Shown here piece after piece: positions 1 through 7,265 of a stretch of DNA of 64,000 nucleotides. The stretch spans positions 372,001-436,000 of the forward strand of contig NZ_KZ679038.1 of NCBI RefSeq assembly GCF_003024195.1, written 5' to 3'. The translations under genes were made by a program, and so were the position numbers. Under the pieces are notes generated by a model. The model had not been told where the DNA came from and searched no databases. It worked only from the letters and a program-made list of their open reading frames with translations. This DNA is from Streptomyces dioscori (lineage in GTDB: Bacteria > Actinomycetota > Actinomycetes > Streptomycetales > Streptomycetaceae). Position 1 is the first letter of the stretch. Every line of letters starts with the position of its first letter.

Positions 1-180
1 CTGGCTCGTGAGCGGGGCGGCGGCTGTGTATCGAGCCACGACAGCATAAGGGTGATCGTGAAGGTCGCCGTGTCGGGGCTCCTGCTGCGGCTCGGGCACA
101 GCGTCGCCGAAACAGCCGCCGACGGCGACCTGCTCGTGCTCGCCGACACGATCTCCGCGCCGGACAGCGGTGACCGCTAG
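1..180 (+). CDS. C-terminal end of an unidentified protein (5' cut by window)
   Basis: Frame 1 is open from the first base to a TAG at 178-180. The readable tail contains VKVAVSGLLLRLGHSVAE and ends in ISAPDSGDR. Nothing in these roughly 59 codons identifies a family. A short gene starting at one of the internal GTG codons (52 or 58) is also possible. The frame is weakly supported because it is short and has no homologue I recognise. Confidence 0.3.
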   Translation: MARERGGGCVSSHDSIRVIVKVAVSGLLLRLGHSVAETAADGDLLVLADTISAPDSGDR

Positions 181-761
181 GTCCTGTCGTCACCTGGCGG
201 CTGGGGGAGCGTGCCAGGCGTCGCCCGGCAGGCGGGAATGTGACGACACGGCCCGGGCGGGTGTCCACGTCCGACGGGCGGATTTTTGCGCGGGAAAGCC
301 GTGGTGAGCGCCGGGCCGGCGAATGTACCGGTCCGGTGTGCGGACATGTCGCGCCCATGGTGGGACGCTGGTCGTGGCCGGCCGCTGACGCGCGAGTGCG
401 CGGCGACGGCCGGAAGGCGCGAGGATCGAGGATTTCCCCCCGGCTCGGACCTCGCGCGACGCGCCCTCCCGGCGGTGCGAGATGGCGGGAGTTGCCTCTC
501 TGGGCGCGCCTGGAGGACGAAGGCCGGAGCCGCGTAGTCGGCGATGCGGCTCCGGCCGGCCTCGCCGGTCGGCCACTGCCCGGGGCACGCAAGCCCTCGG
601 CGTGGACCACGGTCCCACGACTCGTCCGGCACCGGCGCACGGCTGTGTGTCCGCAGGCGGGGTCGGTTTCCTCGGCCGATCACCGGGCACCCGTTCGATG
701 ATCGGCCGTACAGCGGCAAGCCAGACCCGGCGCACTGCGCCCATGAGTACGGAGGACCACC
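181..761. other. Gene-poor stretch, no supported gene
   Basis: Open frames exist on both strands, but none shows a plausible protein, a ribosome site or a consistent third-position GC pattern. The only clear signal is the ribosome site of the small gene that begins at 762 (ACGGAGGA at about 750). The stretch probably holds that gene's promoter and leader. Confidence 0.5.
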
Positions 762-890
762 GTGTTGAAGGCAATCGCAGATGTTCTTCGCTCCATCGGC
801 GGAGCCATCGCCACCGTCGTCACCCTGCCTTTCCGGGCCGTGGCACGGCTGTTCGGCGGCGCGTCGAGCTCCGCCCACGGACACCACTGA
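762..890 (+). CDS. LPFR-motif small protein
   Basis: A 42-residue protein starts at GTG 762 behind a good ribosome site (ACGGAGGACCACC). It has an amphipathic or hydrophobic N-terminal half (KAIADVLRSIGGAIATVV), then TLPFRAVARLFGG, then a Ser/His-rich tail ending in HGHH. The LPFR core and this size match a small-protein family annotated in many Streptomyces as 'LPFR motif small protein', whose function is unknown. It stands alone, with more than 300 bases of non-coding sequence on either side. The gene is easily missed because it is so short. Confidence 0.75.
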   Translation: MLKAIADVLRSIGGAIATVVTLPFRAVARLFGGASSSAHGHH

Positions 891-1152
891 CCGGCGGGTC
901 GCGCGGCAACGCACCGGCCCTCCCCCGCAAGCCCGTGCCCGGCTGGAACCCCGTCCAGCCGGGCATGCGCATGCCACGGCCGTATCCGCGCCCCTCGGAA
1001 AACCGATACCGAAGGGCGGCGGCAGCGGACACCGCACGGCCAGAGCCGTGAGCGCCGCCACGAACCGACCCAGCTGGTCGAGACCGACCGTGGCACACGC
1101 GCACCGCGCTGCCGTTCGGGCCCGGCCACATCCAGCGCGTGTACCACCAAAA
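891..1152. other. Non-coding spacer
   Basis: This stretch runs from the stop of the LPFR small protein to the 79-bp repeat array. I see no supported gene, RNA or clear hairpin here. Confidence 0.45.
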
Positions 1153-1369
1153 GCCGGGGCGCAGCCCCGCTTTCGAGGGGCGCGGGGAACGGCGCGAACA
1201 ACCCCCACCGAACCCGCAGCCAAACCGCCAAGCCGAGGCGCAGCCCCACCTTCCAGGGGCGCGAGGAACGGCGCGAACAACCCCCACCGAACCCGCAGCC
1301 GAAACGCAAGGCCGAGGCGCAGCCCCGCCGCCAAGGGGCGCGGGGAACTGCGCCCGCGAGCAGCCGCCG
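1153..1369. repeat. 79-bp tandem extragenic repeat, 2.7 copies
   Basis: Units begin at 1153, 1232 and 1311, each opening with GCCG(G/A)GGCGCAGCCCC. Copies 1 and 2 are full length and nearly identical; copy 3 is partial. Each unit carries the GCGCAGCCCC...GGGGCGCGGGGAAC hairpin core typical of dispersed Streptomyces intergenic repeats. The array lies just beyond the 3' end of the minus-strand gene at 1382-1996, where the hairpins could also act as transcription or RNA-stability barriers. Confidence 0.85.
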
Positions 1370-1381
1370 CCACTCGGTCTG

Positions 1382-1996
1382 CTACCGCGCCTCACGAACC
1401 TGGCGCTCAGCCCCGGCACGCGGCTCGGGAGCAGGACGCGCCGACTGCTGACGGGCGTAGTCGTGCCAGTACGCGGCGATCTCCGCCGTCTGCCGGATCA
1501 CCCGGTCCGGGGCGGGCGGAGCGGGCCACAACTGCAGGAGGTAGGAGTCCACCTGCGGCTCCTCGGCCAGTCGGGTGTCCTGCCGCCGCGCCGGATCCAT
1601 GCCCCGGCCGCAATGGCGCACCCGGTAGTCGATCTCGGCCAGATCCAGTTCCCAGCTGTCCTGCCCCGCCCACTCCGTGAGGGAGCTCCGCCCGGACACC
1701 GGACGGAAGGAGACCTCCACGACCTCCTCCCACACCGCATCCACCGGCGGAGCCTCGTCGTGCACTTCGACGGTGAAGCCGACCGATCCGGTGTGCAGAC
1801 CGGTCGTCAGCCACAGCGCGCCGGGGATCGCGGCTCCGCACAACCCTGACGTCTGCCCCGCGAACGCCTCCGCCAGACCCGGGCCGAAACTGTCCGGGTC
1901 GCTCTCGACATAGATCTGGCCGTAGTGCACGTGCACTTCGCCCTCGACCGGCCTGCGCACCACTACGACCTCCCCCACACCGGAGTCTGCCGACAC
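1382..1996 (-). CDS. Hypothetical protein, 204 aa
   Basis: The protein is acidic and soluble, starts at a GTG, and has no signal peptide or membrane segment. Its N-terminal half reads like beta strands (GEVHVHYGQIYVESDPDSF, GSVGFTVEVHDEAPPVDAVW). It then has a Trp-rich region (SLTEWAGQDSWELDLAEIDYRVRHCGRGMD) and an Arg/Ala-rich tail. The pattern of a conserved WEEVVEVSF strand followed by a C-rich RHCGRGMD turn is one I associate with unnamed actinobacterial proteins, but I cannot assign a function. A CCGTTGTCAGT element lies 46 bases upstream of the start, as it also does before two other minus-strand genes here. Confidence 0.7.
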   Translation of the reverse strand: MSADSGVGEVVVVRRPVEGEVHVHYGQIYVESDPDSFGPGLAEAFAGQTSGLCGAAIPGALWLTTGLHTGSVGFTVEVHDEAPPVDAVWEEVVEVSFRPVSGRSSLTEWAGQDSWELDLAEIDYRVRHCGRGMDPARRQDTRLAEEPQVDSYLLQLWPAPPAPDRVIRQTAEIAAYWHDYARQQSARPAPEPRAGAERQVREAR

Positions 1997-2041
1997 GCTC
2001 GCGCCCAGTTGTAAGTCATGTCCAGCAGCCTAGAGACCACC

Positions 2042-2052
2042 ACTGACAACGG
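2042..2052 (-). promoter_or_regulatory. CCGTTGTCAGT upstream element, copy 1
   Basis: On the minus strand this reads CCGTTGTCAGT, followed 11 bases after TTGTCA by TAGGCT, which fits a TANNNT -10 pattern. It lies about 46 bases before the GTG start of the 204-aa hypothetical gene. The same 11-mer occurs at 4961-4971 and 29178-29188, each upstream of a minus-strand gene. The 11-base gap is too short for a standard -35/-10 pair. Confidence 0.4.
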
Positions 2053-2101
2053 CTGGTCGTCGGCTCGCTCGTACGACACGGACGGACGGGCATGCCCCCG
2101 G

Positions 2102-3346
2102 TCACGACGCGACCGGCGTCGGTTTCTCGTAGGGTGCCGACCGGGGCAGCGGCAGTCGGGCCGCGACCCGGAAGCCGCCTTCCGGGCGCGCCCCAGCGGT
2201 GAACTGCCCCTGCAGCAGGGCGACTCGCTCCCGCATGCCGACGAGGCCGTAACCGGCGCGGGCTCCCCCGCCGCCCGGCCCACGGCCGGTGTCGGTGATC
2301 TCCAGGGTCAGCTCCGCGTCCTGGTGGTCGACCCGGACCAGGCACGAGCGGGCGCCCGCGTGTCGCACCACGTTGGTGACCGACTCCTGGACTATGCGGT
2401 ACGCCGACAGGTCGATGTCCGGCGGCAGAGGCCGCCGACGGCCGTGCCACTGCACGACGACCCGCACTCCCGCCGCCGTGGTGGCCGCGGCCAGCCCCTC
2501 GACGTCCGACAAGCTCGGTGCCGCATGCGGCGGAGCATCGTGGGCGTCCGCCCGGCGCAGCGCGCCGAGCATCCTGCGCAGTCCGGACAAGGTCTCCCGG
2601 GCCGCGTTCTCCACCTCGCCGAGGGCCTCCCTGGCCCGGGCCGGCTGCGTGTCGATGACCCGCCTGGCGGCTCCCGCCTGCAGGGCGACGATGCCGATGG
2701 TGTGCGCGACGACGTCGTGCAACTCGCGGGCTATGCGCAGGCGTTCGGCGGTGGTGGCCTGGACGGCGGCCTGCGCCCTGGACTGCTCGGCATGGCGCCG
2801 CGACTGGCGGGCGGAGTTGCCGAGGAGCCAGGCGACGAGCACCGTGAGGGCCACGGCCAGTTGCGCCGCGGTGTTGATGCTGCCGCCCCCGGACAGCCGT
2901 ACCACCAACGGGATCACCAGTACGGTGAGTGCCATCCCCGCCGCGCGGCCCGAGGTGCGGCGCGGCGCGGTGGCCGCGACGAAGTACAGGGCGACGTCCG
3001 GCGCCAGGAACTGCACCAGCGGAAACTCGGCGGCCTGGCCGAGCAGTGTCGCCCCGAGGACCGAGCCGAGCAGCAGGAGCGCGTAGGCCGCGAGCGGACG
3101 AGCGCTCAGGAGCCGACAGGCGGTCAGCACGAGAACGGCGGCACCCAGCAGGATCGGGCCGCTCACATACGTCAGATCGAAGCCGGGGACGACCTGGTCG
3201 TCGTGGACGTAATCGCCCGGCAGGACGAAGAACTCGTCGACGCACGCGAAACCCATGGCCCCGCCCCAGACGACCGCCGTCCAGCGGCCGGGCGACAGGC
3301 GCTTGAGCAGCGGCGGTTGACCGGGATGCCCGGGATGCGCTGACAT
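2102..3346 (-). CDS. NarL-type sensor histidine kinase, unpartnered
   Basis: This 414-aa membrane kinase has an N-terminal sensor region of about six hydrophobic segments (residues ~20-175) and no recognisable extracytoplasmic domain. A HisKA_3 dimerisation helix carries the phospho-acceptor in ELHDVVAHTIG (His ~210). The HATPase_c domain shows an N-box (QESVTNVVRHAGA) and a G-box (GYGLVGMRERV). The organisation is that of kinases normally paired with a LuxR/NarL-type response regulator, yet neither neighbour is one, so the kinase is an orphan at this locus. I chose ATG 3346 because no ribosome site precedes any start, while a TATGCT hexamer sits 6 bases upstream, as expected for a leaderless mRNA. 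Confidence 0.88.
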   Translation of the reverse strand: MSAHPGHPGQPPLLKRLSPGRWTAVVWGGAMGFACVDEFFVLPGDYVHDDQVVPGFDLTYVSGPILLGAAVLVLTACRLLSARPLAAYALLLLGSVLGATLLGQAAEFPLVQFLAPDVALYFVAATAPRRTSGRAAGMALTVLVIPLVVRLSGGGSINTAAQLAVALTVLVAWLLGNSARQSRRHAEQSRAQAAVQATTAERLRIARELHDVVAHTIGIVALQAGAARRVIDTQPARAREALGEVENAARETLSGLRRMLGALRRADAHDAPPHAAPSLSDVEGLAAATTAAGVRVVVQWHGRRRPLPPDIDLSAYRIVQESVTNVVRHAGARSCLVRVDHQDAELTLEITDTGRGPGGGGARAGYGLVGMRERVALLQGQFTAGARPEGGFRVAARLPLPRSAPYEKPTPVAS

Positions 3347-3352
3347 GACGCG

Positions 3353-3382
3353 AGCATAGGCGCGCCCGTGCTGCGCGGTCAT
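3353..3382 (-). promoter_or_regulatory. Putative leaderless promoter of the histidine kinase
   Basis: On the minus strand a -35-like ATGACC (3377-3382) and a -10 TATGCT (3353-3358) are separated by 18 bases. The ATG at 3346 lies 7 bases beyond the -10, where transcription should begin. No Shine-Dalgarno sequence is present, so transcription and translation probably start at the same base. Confidence 0.45.
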
Positions 3383-3540
3383 CGGCCTGCGGGTGTACAT
3401 CCCCGGGTGACAGCCGGGGCCGTTCGTCGGCGGAACGTCTCGTACGCCGTGCGCAGGAAGCGCGCCTCTGTCGGGAGACAGAGTCCCCGTTCCTGCCTCA
3501 GGCCGACGCGACGGCGGCGGGCCGACGGAAGACTTGCGCC

Positions 3541-4566
3541 ATGACCTTCTTGACAACCCCTTCCGGCCCGGCCGGAGTTCCCGGCACCGGCGAACCCCTG
3601 CCCTACCACCGGCTGGCCCATGTGACCGGCAGACACCGCTGGTGGCGCCCACTGATCGGTGCCGTGACGGTGATCGGCATGTGGCTCCTGCTGTTCATGG
3701 TGGTGGATGTCGTGGCCTACGGGGTGGGCAGCGCCCGTGGATATCCCGAGGACGCCGATGAAGCCATCGACTTCGGCCCCACGCTGAACACCGCTCTGGA
3801 CCTCACGTACCTGGCTCTGGCCATCCCCGTGGTGCTGCTGGCGGTGCGCTGGGTGGGGCGCCGCCCGGCGGGGACGGTCTCCTCCGTCGAGGGTCGGCTG
3901 CGCGGGCGCCGGCTGGGGCAGTGCGTGCTGATCGCGTTGCCTGTCGTGGCGGCGGGAATGGGCGCCATGATGCTCGTACCGGTCGATGACGGGACGGCGG
4001 GCACGAGCGGCGACGTCTGGGTCGGCCTGGACCGGTATCTGCCCGCGCTCGCCATGCTCATGATGCTGGTGCCGCTCCAGGCGGCGGCGGAGGAGTACGT
4101 CTTCCGGGGCTGGCTGCTGCAGGCGGTGGGCGGCCTCTTCCGTTCGCCGTGGATCGCGGTGCTGCCGCAGGCGGTGCTCTTCGCGGCCGCTCACGGCTGG
4201 GGCACGCCTGCGGGGTTCGCCGACCTTGTCGTCTTCGGGGTGCTGGCCGGATGGCTGACGGTGCGTACCGGCGGTCTCGAAGCGGCCGTCGCGCTGCACG
4301 CGGTGAACAACCTGATGTCGTTCGCACTGGCCGCGGCCTTCGTCGGCGGACTCGACTCCGACGAGACCGCGGCCGACCTGCCGTGGCAACTTGCGGCCCT
4401 CGACATCACGGTGATCGTCGTCTTCGCCACGGTGGTGCTGTGGCTCGACCGTCGCCGCGCCCGTTCCCTCGACACCCCGGATCCGGACCAGAACCCGGAT
4501 CCGGACCAGAACCAGGACCCGAATTCCGTACGCGCTCAGCGGGTCGTGGATCCGACGACTTTCTGA
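3541..4566 (+). CDS. CPBP family intramembrane metalloprotease (CAAX/Abi type)
   Basis: This 341-aa polytopic membrane protein has hydrophobic segments from residue ~38 to ~310. It carries the CPBP signature: EEYVFRGWLLQ (Glu184/Glu185 with Arg), then FAAAHGWG, then ALHAVNNLMSFAL, giving the Glu and His ligands of a membrane-embedded metal site. Family members cleave prenylated or peptide substrates in the membrane or serve in bacteriocin immunity; the substrate here is unknown. The C-terminal cytosolic tail holds an 18-bp direct repeat encoding DPDQNPDPDQNQDPN. The gene is transcribed divergently from the histidine kinase, with about 195 bases between starts. Confidence 0.88.
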   Translation: MTFLTTPSGPAGVPGTGEPLPYHRLAHVTGRHRWWRPLIGAVTVIGMWLLLFMVVDVVAYGVGSARGYPEDADEAIDFGPTLNTALDLTYLALAIPVVLLAVRWVGRRPAGTVSSVEGRLRGRRLGQCVLIALPVVAAGMGAMMLVPVDDGTAGTSGDVWVGLDRYLPALAMLMMLVPLQAAAEEYVFRGWLLQAVGGLFRSPWIAVLPQAVLFAAAHGWGTPAGFADLVVFGVLAGWLTVRTGGLEAAVALHAVNNLMSFALAAAFVGGLDSDETAADLPWQLAALDITVIVVFATVVLWLDRRRARSLDTPDPDQNPDPDQNQDPNSVRAQRVVDPTTF

Positions 4567-4629
4567 GTGCCGGTGACCCCGAGCAGGTCGTGCACGTCGA
4601 GCCGGACCAGCCTCTCCGGGCCTGCCGGA

Positions 4630-4677
4630 GTCAGGGGCTGTCGGAGTCAGGGGCTGTCGGAGTCACGGGCTGTCGCC
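4630..4677. repeat. 16-bp tandem repeat, 3 copies, spanning a stop codon
   Basis: Units GTCAGGGGCTGTCGGA begin at 4630, 4646 and 4662; the third has two or three changes. The TGA of the minus-strand gene at 4663-4938 lies inside the third copy, so the array starts within the gene's last codons (GDSP) and runs into its 3' flank. Confidence 0.8.
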
Positions 4678-4938
4678 CGACCAGTCGAAGTGGTTCGGGT
4701 CGGTCGGGCGTGGGTCGTACAACGCTCTGCCGCCGGGGCCGAAGCGGCCGAGTTCGGTGGACAGGGCGGCACCCTCGGCGATCTGGTCCGGTGTCCAGTC
4801 GGTGACGTCCAGAAGCAGGCCGTCCAGGGGACCGCCGACCAGGACGGCGTAGGAGCGGCCCGGGCGGGGGCCCGGATCGGGGTCGTCGTGGTCATGGCCG
4901 TATATCCGGCCGCGCAGCAGCTGCTCGTCGCCATTCAC
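4663..4938 (-). CDS. Small hypothetical protein, 91 aa
   Basis: I chose the GTG at 4938 because AGGTGGAAAG stands 9 bases upstream; an in-frame TTG further upstream lacks a ribosome site. The protein is acidic and soluble: GRIYGHDHDDPDPGPRPG, then YAVLVGGPLDGLLLDVTDW, then ALYDPRPTDPNHFDW. The VGGPLDG...DVT pattern recurs in small unnamed Streptomyces proteins, and I cannot give it a function. A CCGTTGTCAGT element lies about 23 bases upstream. The 3' end is formed by a tandem repeat. Confidence 0.6.
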   Translation of the reverse strand: MNGDEQLLRGRIYGHDHDDPDPGPRPGRSYAVLVGGPLDGLLLDVTDWTPDQIAEGAALSTELGRFGPGGRALYDPRPTDPNHFDWSGDSP

Positions 4939-4960
4939 GCCGTTCAGCTTTCCACCTGCC

Positions 4961-4971
4961 ACTGACAACGG
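4961..4971 (-). promoter_or_regulatory. CCGTTGTCAGT upstream element, copy 2
   Basis: This is an exact copy of the 11-mer also found at 2042 and 29178. It is oriented toward the minus-strand 91-aa gene and about 23 bases before its start. The downstream TAGNNT half seen in the other two copies is degenerate here (AAAGCT). Confidence 0.35.
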
Positions 4972-5058
4972 ACCCCGGCTGCGAGGAAGCCCCGGCCTTG
5001 ACGGGCGCCGTGTCGGACGCCGTCACCTGGTGGACGCCGTGCCGGACGTGGGCGGGTC

Positions 5059-5196
5059 TCACAGGGGTGGCCAGTTGCGCAGGGCGGCGTCGGCCATCTC
5101 CTGCAGTTCGTCCCGGCCGACACCGCTCGCGGCCTGTACGGCGATGCCGTAGCCGAAGGTGGTGAGGCAGCGGGCCAGCCGTCCCGGATCGGGTCG
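5059..5196 (-). pseudogene. C-terminal remnant of a TetR-family regulator
   Basis: Read on the minus strand, the last ~45 codons before the TGA at 5059 give PDPGRLARCLTTFGYGIAVQ followed by AASGVGRDELQEMADAALRNWPPL. This is the usual final two helices of a TetR ligand-binding domain. No helix-turn-helix or earlier helices can be found upstream: the frame continues into sequence that is the 5' region of the SapA-like gene on the other strand. I read this as the 3' stump of a deleted TetR gene. The alternative, a short functional protein, lacks a start codon with a ribosome site. Confidence 0.6.
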
Positions 5197-5305
5197 ACGG
5201 ACCGGGTTTCTCCCACATCTCTTCCAAGTGGCGCACAACCCTTCCCATACCTCGCGTGTCACACCAGGCAGGAACAACAGACCGCAAAGATCACAAGGGG
5301 GAAAT

Positions 5306-5755
5306 ATGCGATTCCACCGCTCTGTCCTGCCTGTCGTCGCCTTCGCCGCTCTGTCCGTGGGCACCACGACCGCTCTGGCCGCGCCCGCCTCCGCCGCACC
5401 CAACACCACGGCTCAGAAGGTCTGCGGGAGCGCCTACAAGACCGTGAACTCGGCTCCGGTCGGCTCGCTGGGCACGGTGTATCTGACGTACAACGCATCG
5501 AACGGCGAGAACTGCGTCGCGACCATCCGCAAGAACCCGGGCACGGCCGTGGACATGTCCACCTGGGTCTACGTCCCCGACACCGGCGAGGCCGACGAGG
5601 ACTACGGCCGGTACACGTCGTACGCGGGACCGGCGTACGTGTACGGCAAGGGCCACTGTGTGGACTGGGGCGGCCACATCAACAACGTGTACGTACAGGT
5701 GACCGGCTCCAACTGTGCCGCTCTCAAGGAGCACCGGGTCACCACGACCCGCTGA
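5306..5755 (+). CDS. Secreted spore-associated protein A-like
   Basis: The protein has 149 residues with a Sec signal peptide of about 31 residues: an MRFHRS n-region, a hydrophobic VLPVVAFAALSVG core, and AxA cleavage near ALAAPASAAP. The mature part shows VCGSAYKTVNSAPVGSLGTVY, a central acidic DTGEADEDYG stretch and GKGHCVDWGGHINN, with four Cys residues that could form two disulfides. This pattern matches SapA-type proteins of Streptomyces, small exported proteins first found on spores, whose role is unclear. ATG 5306 follows AAGGGGGAAAT. A strong hairpin ends the transcript at 5769-5805. Confidence 0.8.
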   Translation: MRFHRSVLPVVAFAALSVGTTTALAAPASAAPNTTAQKVCGSAYKTVNSAPVGSLGTVYLTYNASNGENCVATIRKNPGTAVDMSTWVYVPDTGEADEDYGRYTSYAGPAYVYGKGHCVDWGGHINNVYVQVTGSNCAALKEHRVTTTR

Positions 5756-5768
5756 CCACCGGAACGGT

Positions 5769-5805
5769 CCGCCCTGGCAGAACTCGGTGAGTCCTGCCAG
5801 GGCGG
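5769..5805 (+). terminator. Intrinsic hairpin after the SapA-like gene
   Basis: The 12-bp arms CCGCCCTGGCAG (5769-5780) and CTGCCAGGGCGG (5794-5805) are perfectly complementary around a 13-base loop. No U-tract follows, as is usual in Streptomyces. Confidence 0.8.
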
Positions 5806-5862
5806 GGGTGTGTACGGGCGAACCCCTCCGCGATGGGCACCGGCGAGGGCAGCTCGTGGCCG

Positions 5863-6033
5863 TCAGCGGATGGGGCGACGGCTGGAGCGCCTGGACCAGC
5901 GCACTGCCGTGAGAGCCAGGGCCGCCACGAGGACCACGACGCCGATCACCAGTAGGTAGCCGAGCCCTTCCGCGGCCACCCCGATGATTCCGAGCACGAC
6001 GGCGACCAGGACGAGAAACAGGAAGAGAGCCAT
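5863..6033 (-). CDS. Small hydrophobic membrane protein, 56 aa
   Basis: ATG 6033 follows GAAGG with 7-base spacing. The sequence is two membrane helices, MALFLFLVLVAVVLGIIGVA then GLGYLLVIGVVVLVAALALT, joined by an AEG turn. It ends in a very basic tail (RWSRRSSRRPIR) that would face the cytoplasm. It lies just downstream of the PRC-barrel gene on the same strand (27-base gap) and is probably co-transcribed. The function is unknown; similar two-helix proteins are common in Streptomyces stress-related neighbourhoods. Confidence 0.7.
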   Translation of the reverse strand: MALFLFLVLVAVVLGIIGVAAEGLGYLLVIGVVVLVAALALTAVRWSRRSSRRPIR

Positions 6034-6060
6034 GGCAGAACCTTCGGACTGAGTAGGGGA

Positions 6061-6423
6061 TCAACGACGCGCGAGTTGCCGCTCCCCGTTCGCGCCCGTC
6101 TGATAGGTCATGTCGTAGTGCTGGAAGATCGCTTCCTCTTCCTCGGCGGGGAGGATGTCGTCCATGCCCACCGAGGGTGCCTTCTTCACCAGGGCCTTGG
6201 CATAGGCCACCCTCACGTAGTCGGGTCCGAGGACCGCGTCGTCGAGCGGGACGAAAGCCAGCCGCTGACGAGTGGGCAACCCGATACGGACCGTCGCCAT
6301 GGCCGACTCGTCGGTAGCGGTGTTCACGTAGATCGATTCGAGAACGCCGATCTTGTGCCCCTTGAGGTCGATGACATCGCGATTGCGCCACTCACGCACA
6401 TCGGCCGCGTGGATCATGCCCAT
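6061..6423 (-). CDS. PRC-barrel domain protein, 120 aa
   Basis: ATG 6423 is fixed by the strong ribosome site AGGAGGTGAAC; an ATG upstream lacks one. The PRC-barrel fold is recognisable from DVREWRNRDVIDLKGHKIG followed by VLESIYVN, ATVRIGL and LAFVPLDDAV, a small beta-barrel known from RimM and photosynthetic reaction-centre H subunits. The C-terminal helix carries an acidic EEEEAIFQHYDM stretch. In actinobacteria such proteins occur in stress-induced sets and probably act as small adaptors; the partner is unknown. The small membrane protein at 5863-6033 follows directly. Confidence 0.8.
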   Translation of the reverse strand: MGMIHAADVREWRNRDVIDLKGHKIGVLESIYVNTATDESAMATVRIGLPTRQRLAFVPLDDAVLGPDYVRVAYAKALVKKAPSVGMDDILPAEEEEAIFQHYDMTYQTGANGERQLARR

Positions 6424-6507
6424 GTTCACCTCCTGAGCCACTCATCTGCGACGAGTTCCCCCACCACCGCCTCTGACACCACGGCGACCCGACCGGGTAC
6501 AAGCGGT

Positions 6508-6945
6508 TCAGCAGCACTTTGACGGTTGCGGAGGGTGTGCAGCATCCCCACGGACAGCGACATGCGCGAGTGTCGGCGTCGACGCCGGTTCCACGGCCAC
6601 GTCGAAGTAGGGCCATCCGTCGACTTCGATGTCCTTCCCGGTGAGGGAGAGATCCAGCGTCGGCAGCACCAGGTCCAGGAGAAGGCGAACGGTGCCGGGC
6701 TCGTACAGGTTGAGGCAGCCCTGGTCCGGCATGCGCACCACGCATCCGGCGAGGAAGCAGCAGTTCGAGATGATCCGGTTCTGCCGCGGCCGGAAGACCA
6801 GGGCCACCCGGTGCTGTCTGTCTTCGGAGTACAGGGACAGCGTCAGACTGCAGTCCTCGTAGGCCGGTCTCACCCGCTGGCGCAGAGTCCAGTACCAGGT
6901 GGTGTCGTCCACGACGAGACGACGGAGACGGCGATCGTTCTTCAC
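6508..6945 (-). CDS. Hypothetical protein, ~145 aa
   Basis: This soluble protein of unknown family contains WYWTLRQRVRPAYEDCSLTL, then RVALVFRPRQNRIISNCCF and VRMPDQGCLNLYEPGTVRLL. The latter resembles a short beta-sheet protein with a P-x-Q-G-C-L-N-L turn. It ends in PQPSKCC with a double Cys. I placed the start at GTG 6945 because the protein-like pattern begins there (VKNDRRLRRLVVDDTTWYW), although the ribosome site is weak; upstream codons to about 7010 could be included. It is divergent from the pectate lyase, so the two share the repeat-bearing region 6946-7265. Confidence 0.6.
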   Translation of the reverse strand: MKNDRRLRRLVVDDTTWYWTLRQRVRPAYEDCSLTLSLYSEDRQHRVALVFRPRQNRIISNCCFLAGCVVRMPDQGCLNLYEPGTVRLLLDLVLPTLDLSLTGKDIEVDGWPYFDVAVEPASTPTLAHVAVRGDAAHPPQPSKCC

Positions 6946-7265
6946 AGGTGCACCGTAGGCGGTCGGTCCACCATGGGCACGGTCATTTACCAGGGACGGC
7001 GGCTCGCGACTCCCCTCCTCCCGCCTCGCCCCGCCGCGCCTCGCCCCGCCGCGTTCACCCGGCCCACCCGCCTCGTCGCCCGCCGGCGCATCACACGTGA
7101 ACCGCACGCATGAGCCGCACGCGTAAGCAGCACGCAATAGTCCACACACGGCACGTCATTGTCCACATGCGTCGCTCTAGTCTCACAGCGAGCCGACCGC
7201 GCGGCCCCGGCGCAGCACCCGCACTGGCACGTCACTTCTCCAAAACCCCACGGACGGAGATCCAC
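6946..7265. promoter_or_regulatory. Divergent control region with two sets of direct repeats
   Basis: This region lies between the hypothetical gene and the pectate lyase. Three 13-bp units abut at 7101, 7114 and 7127 (core CGCACGC, e.g. GCCGCACGCGTAA). Just downstream, GTCCACACAC (7140) and GTCCACATGC (7161) are placed 21 bp apart, two helical turns, so both would face one side of the DNA as AraC-type operators do. The rest (about 7010-7060) is C-rich low-complexity sequence. The pectate lyase ribosome site ACGGAGATCC lies at about 7253. Confidence 0.5.

Noticed and set aside
177..1373. A 398-codon minus-strand frame and several overlapping plus-strand frames
   Set aside because: They are Arg/Ala/Pro-rich low-complexity translations of GC-rich DNA, run through the 79-bp repeats and the LPFR gene, and show no family pattern or ribosome site.
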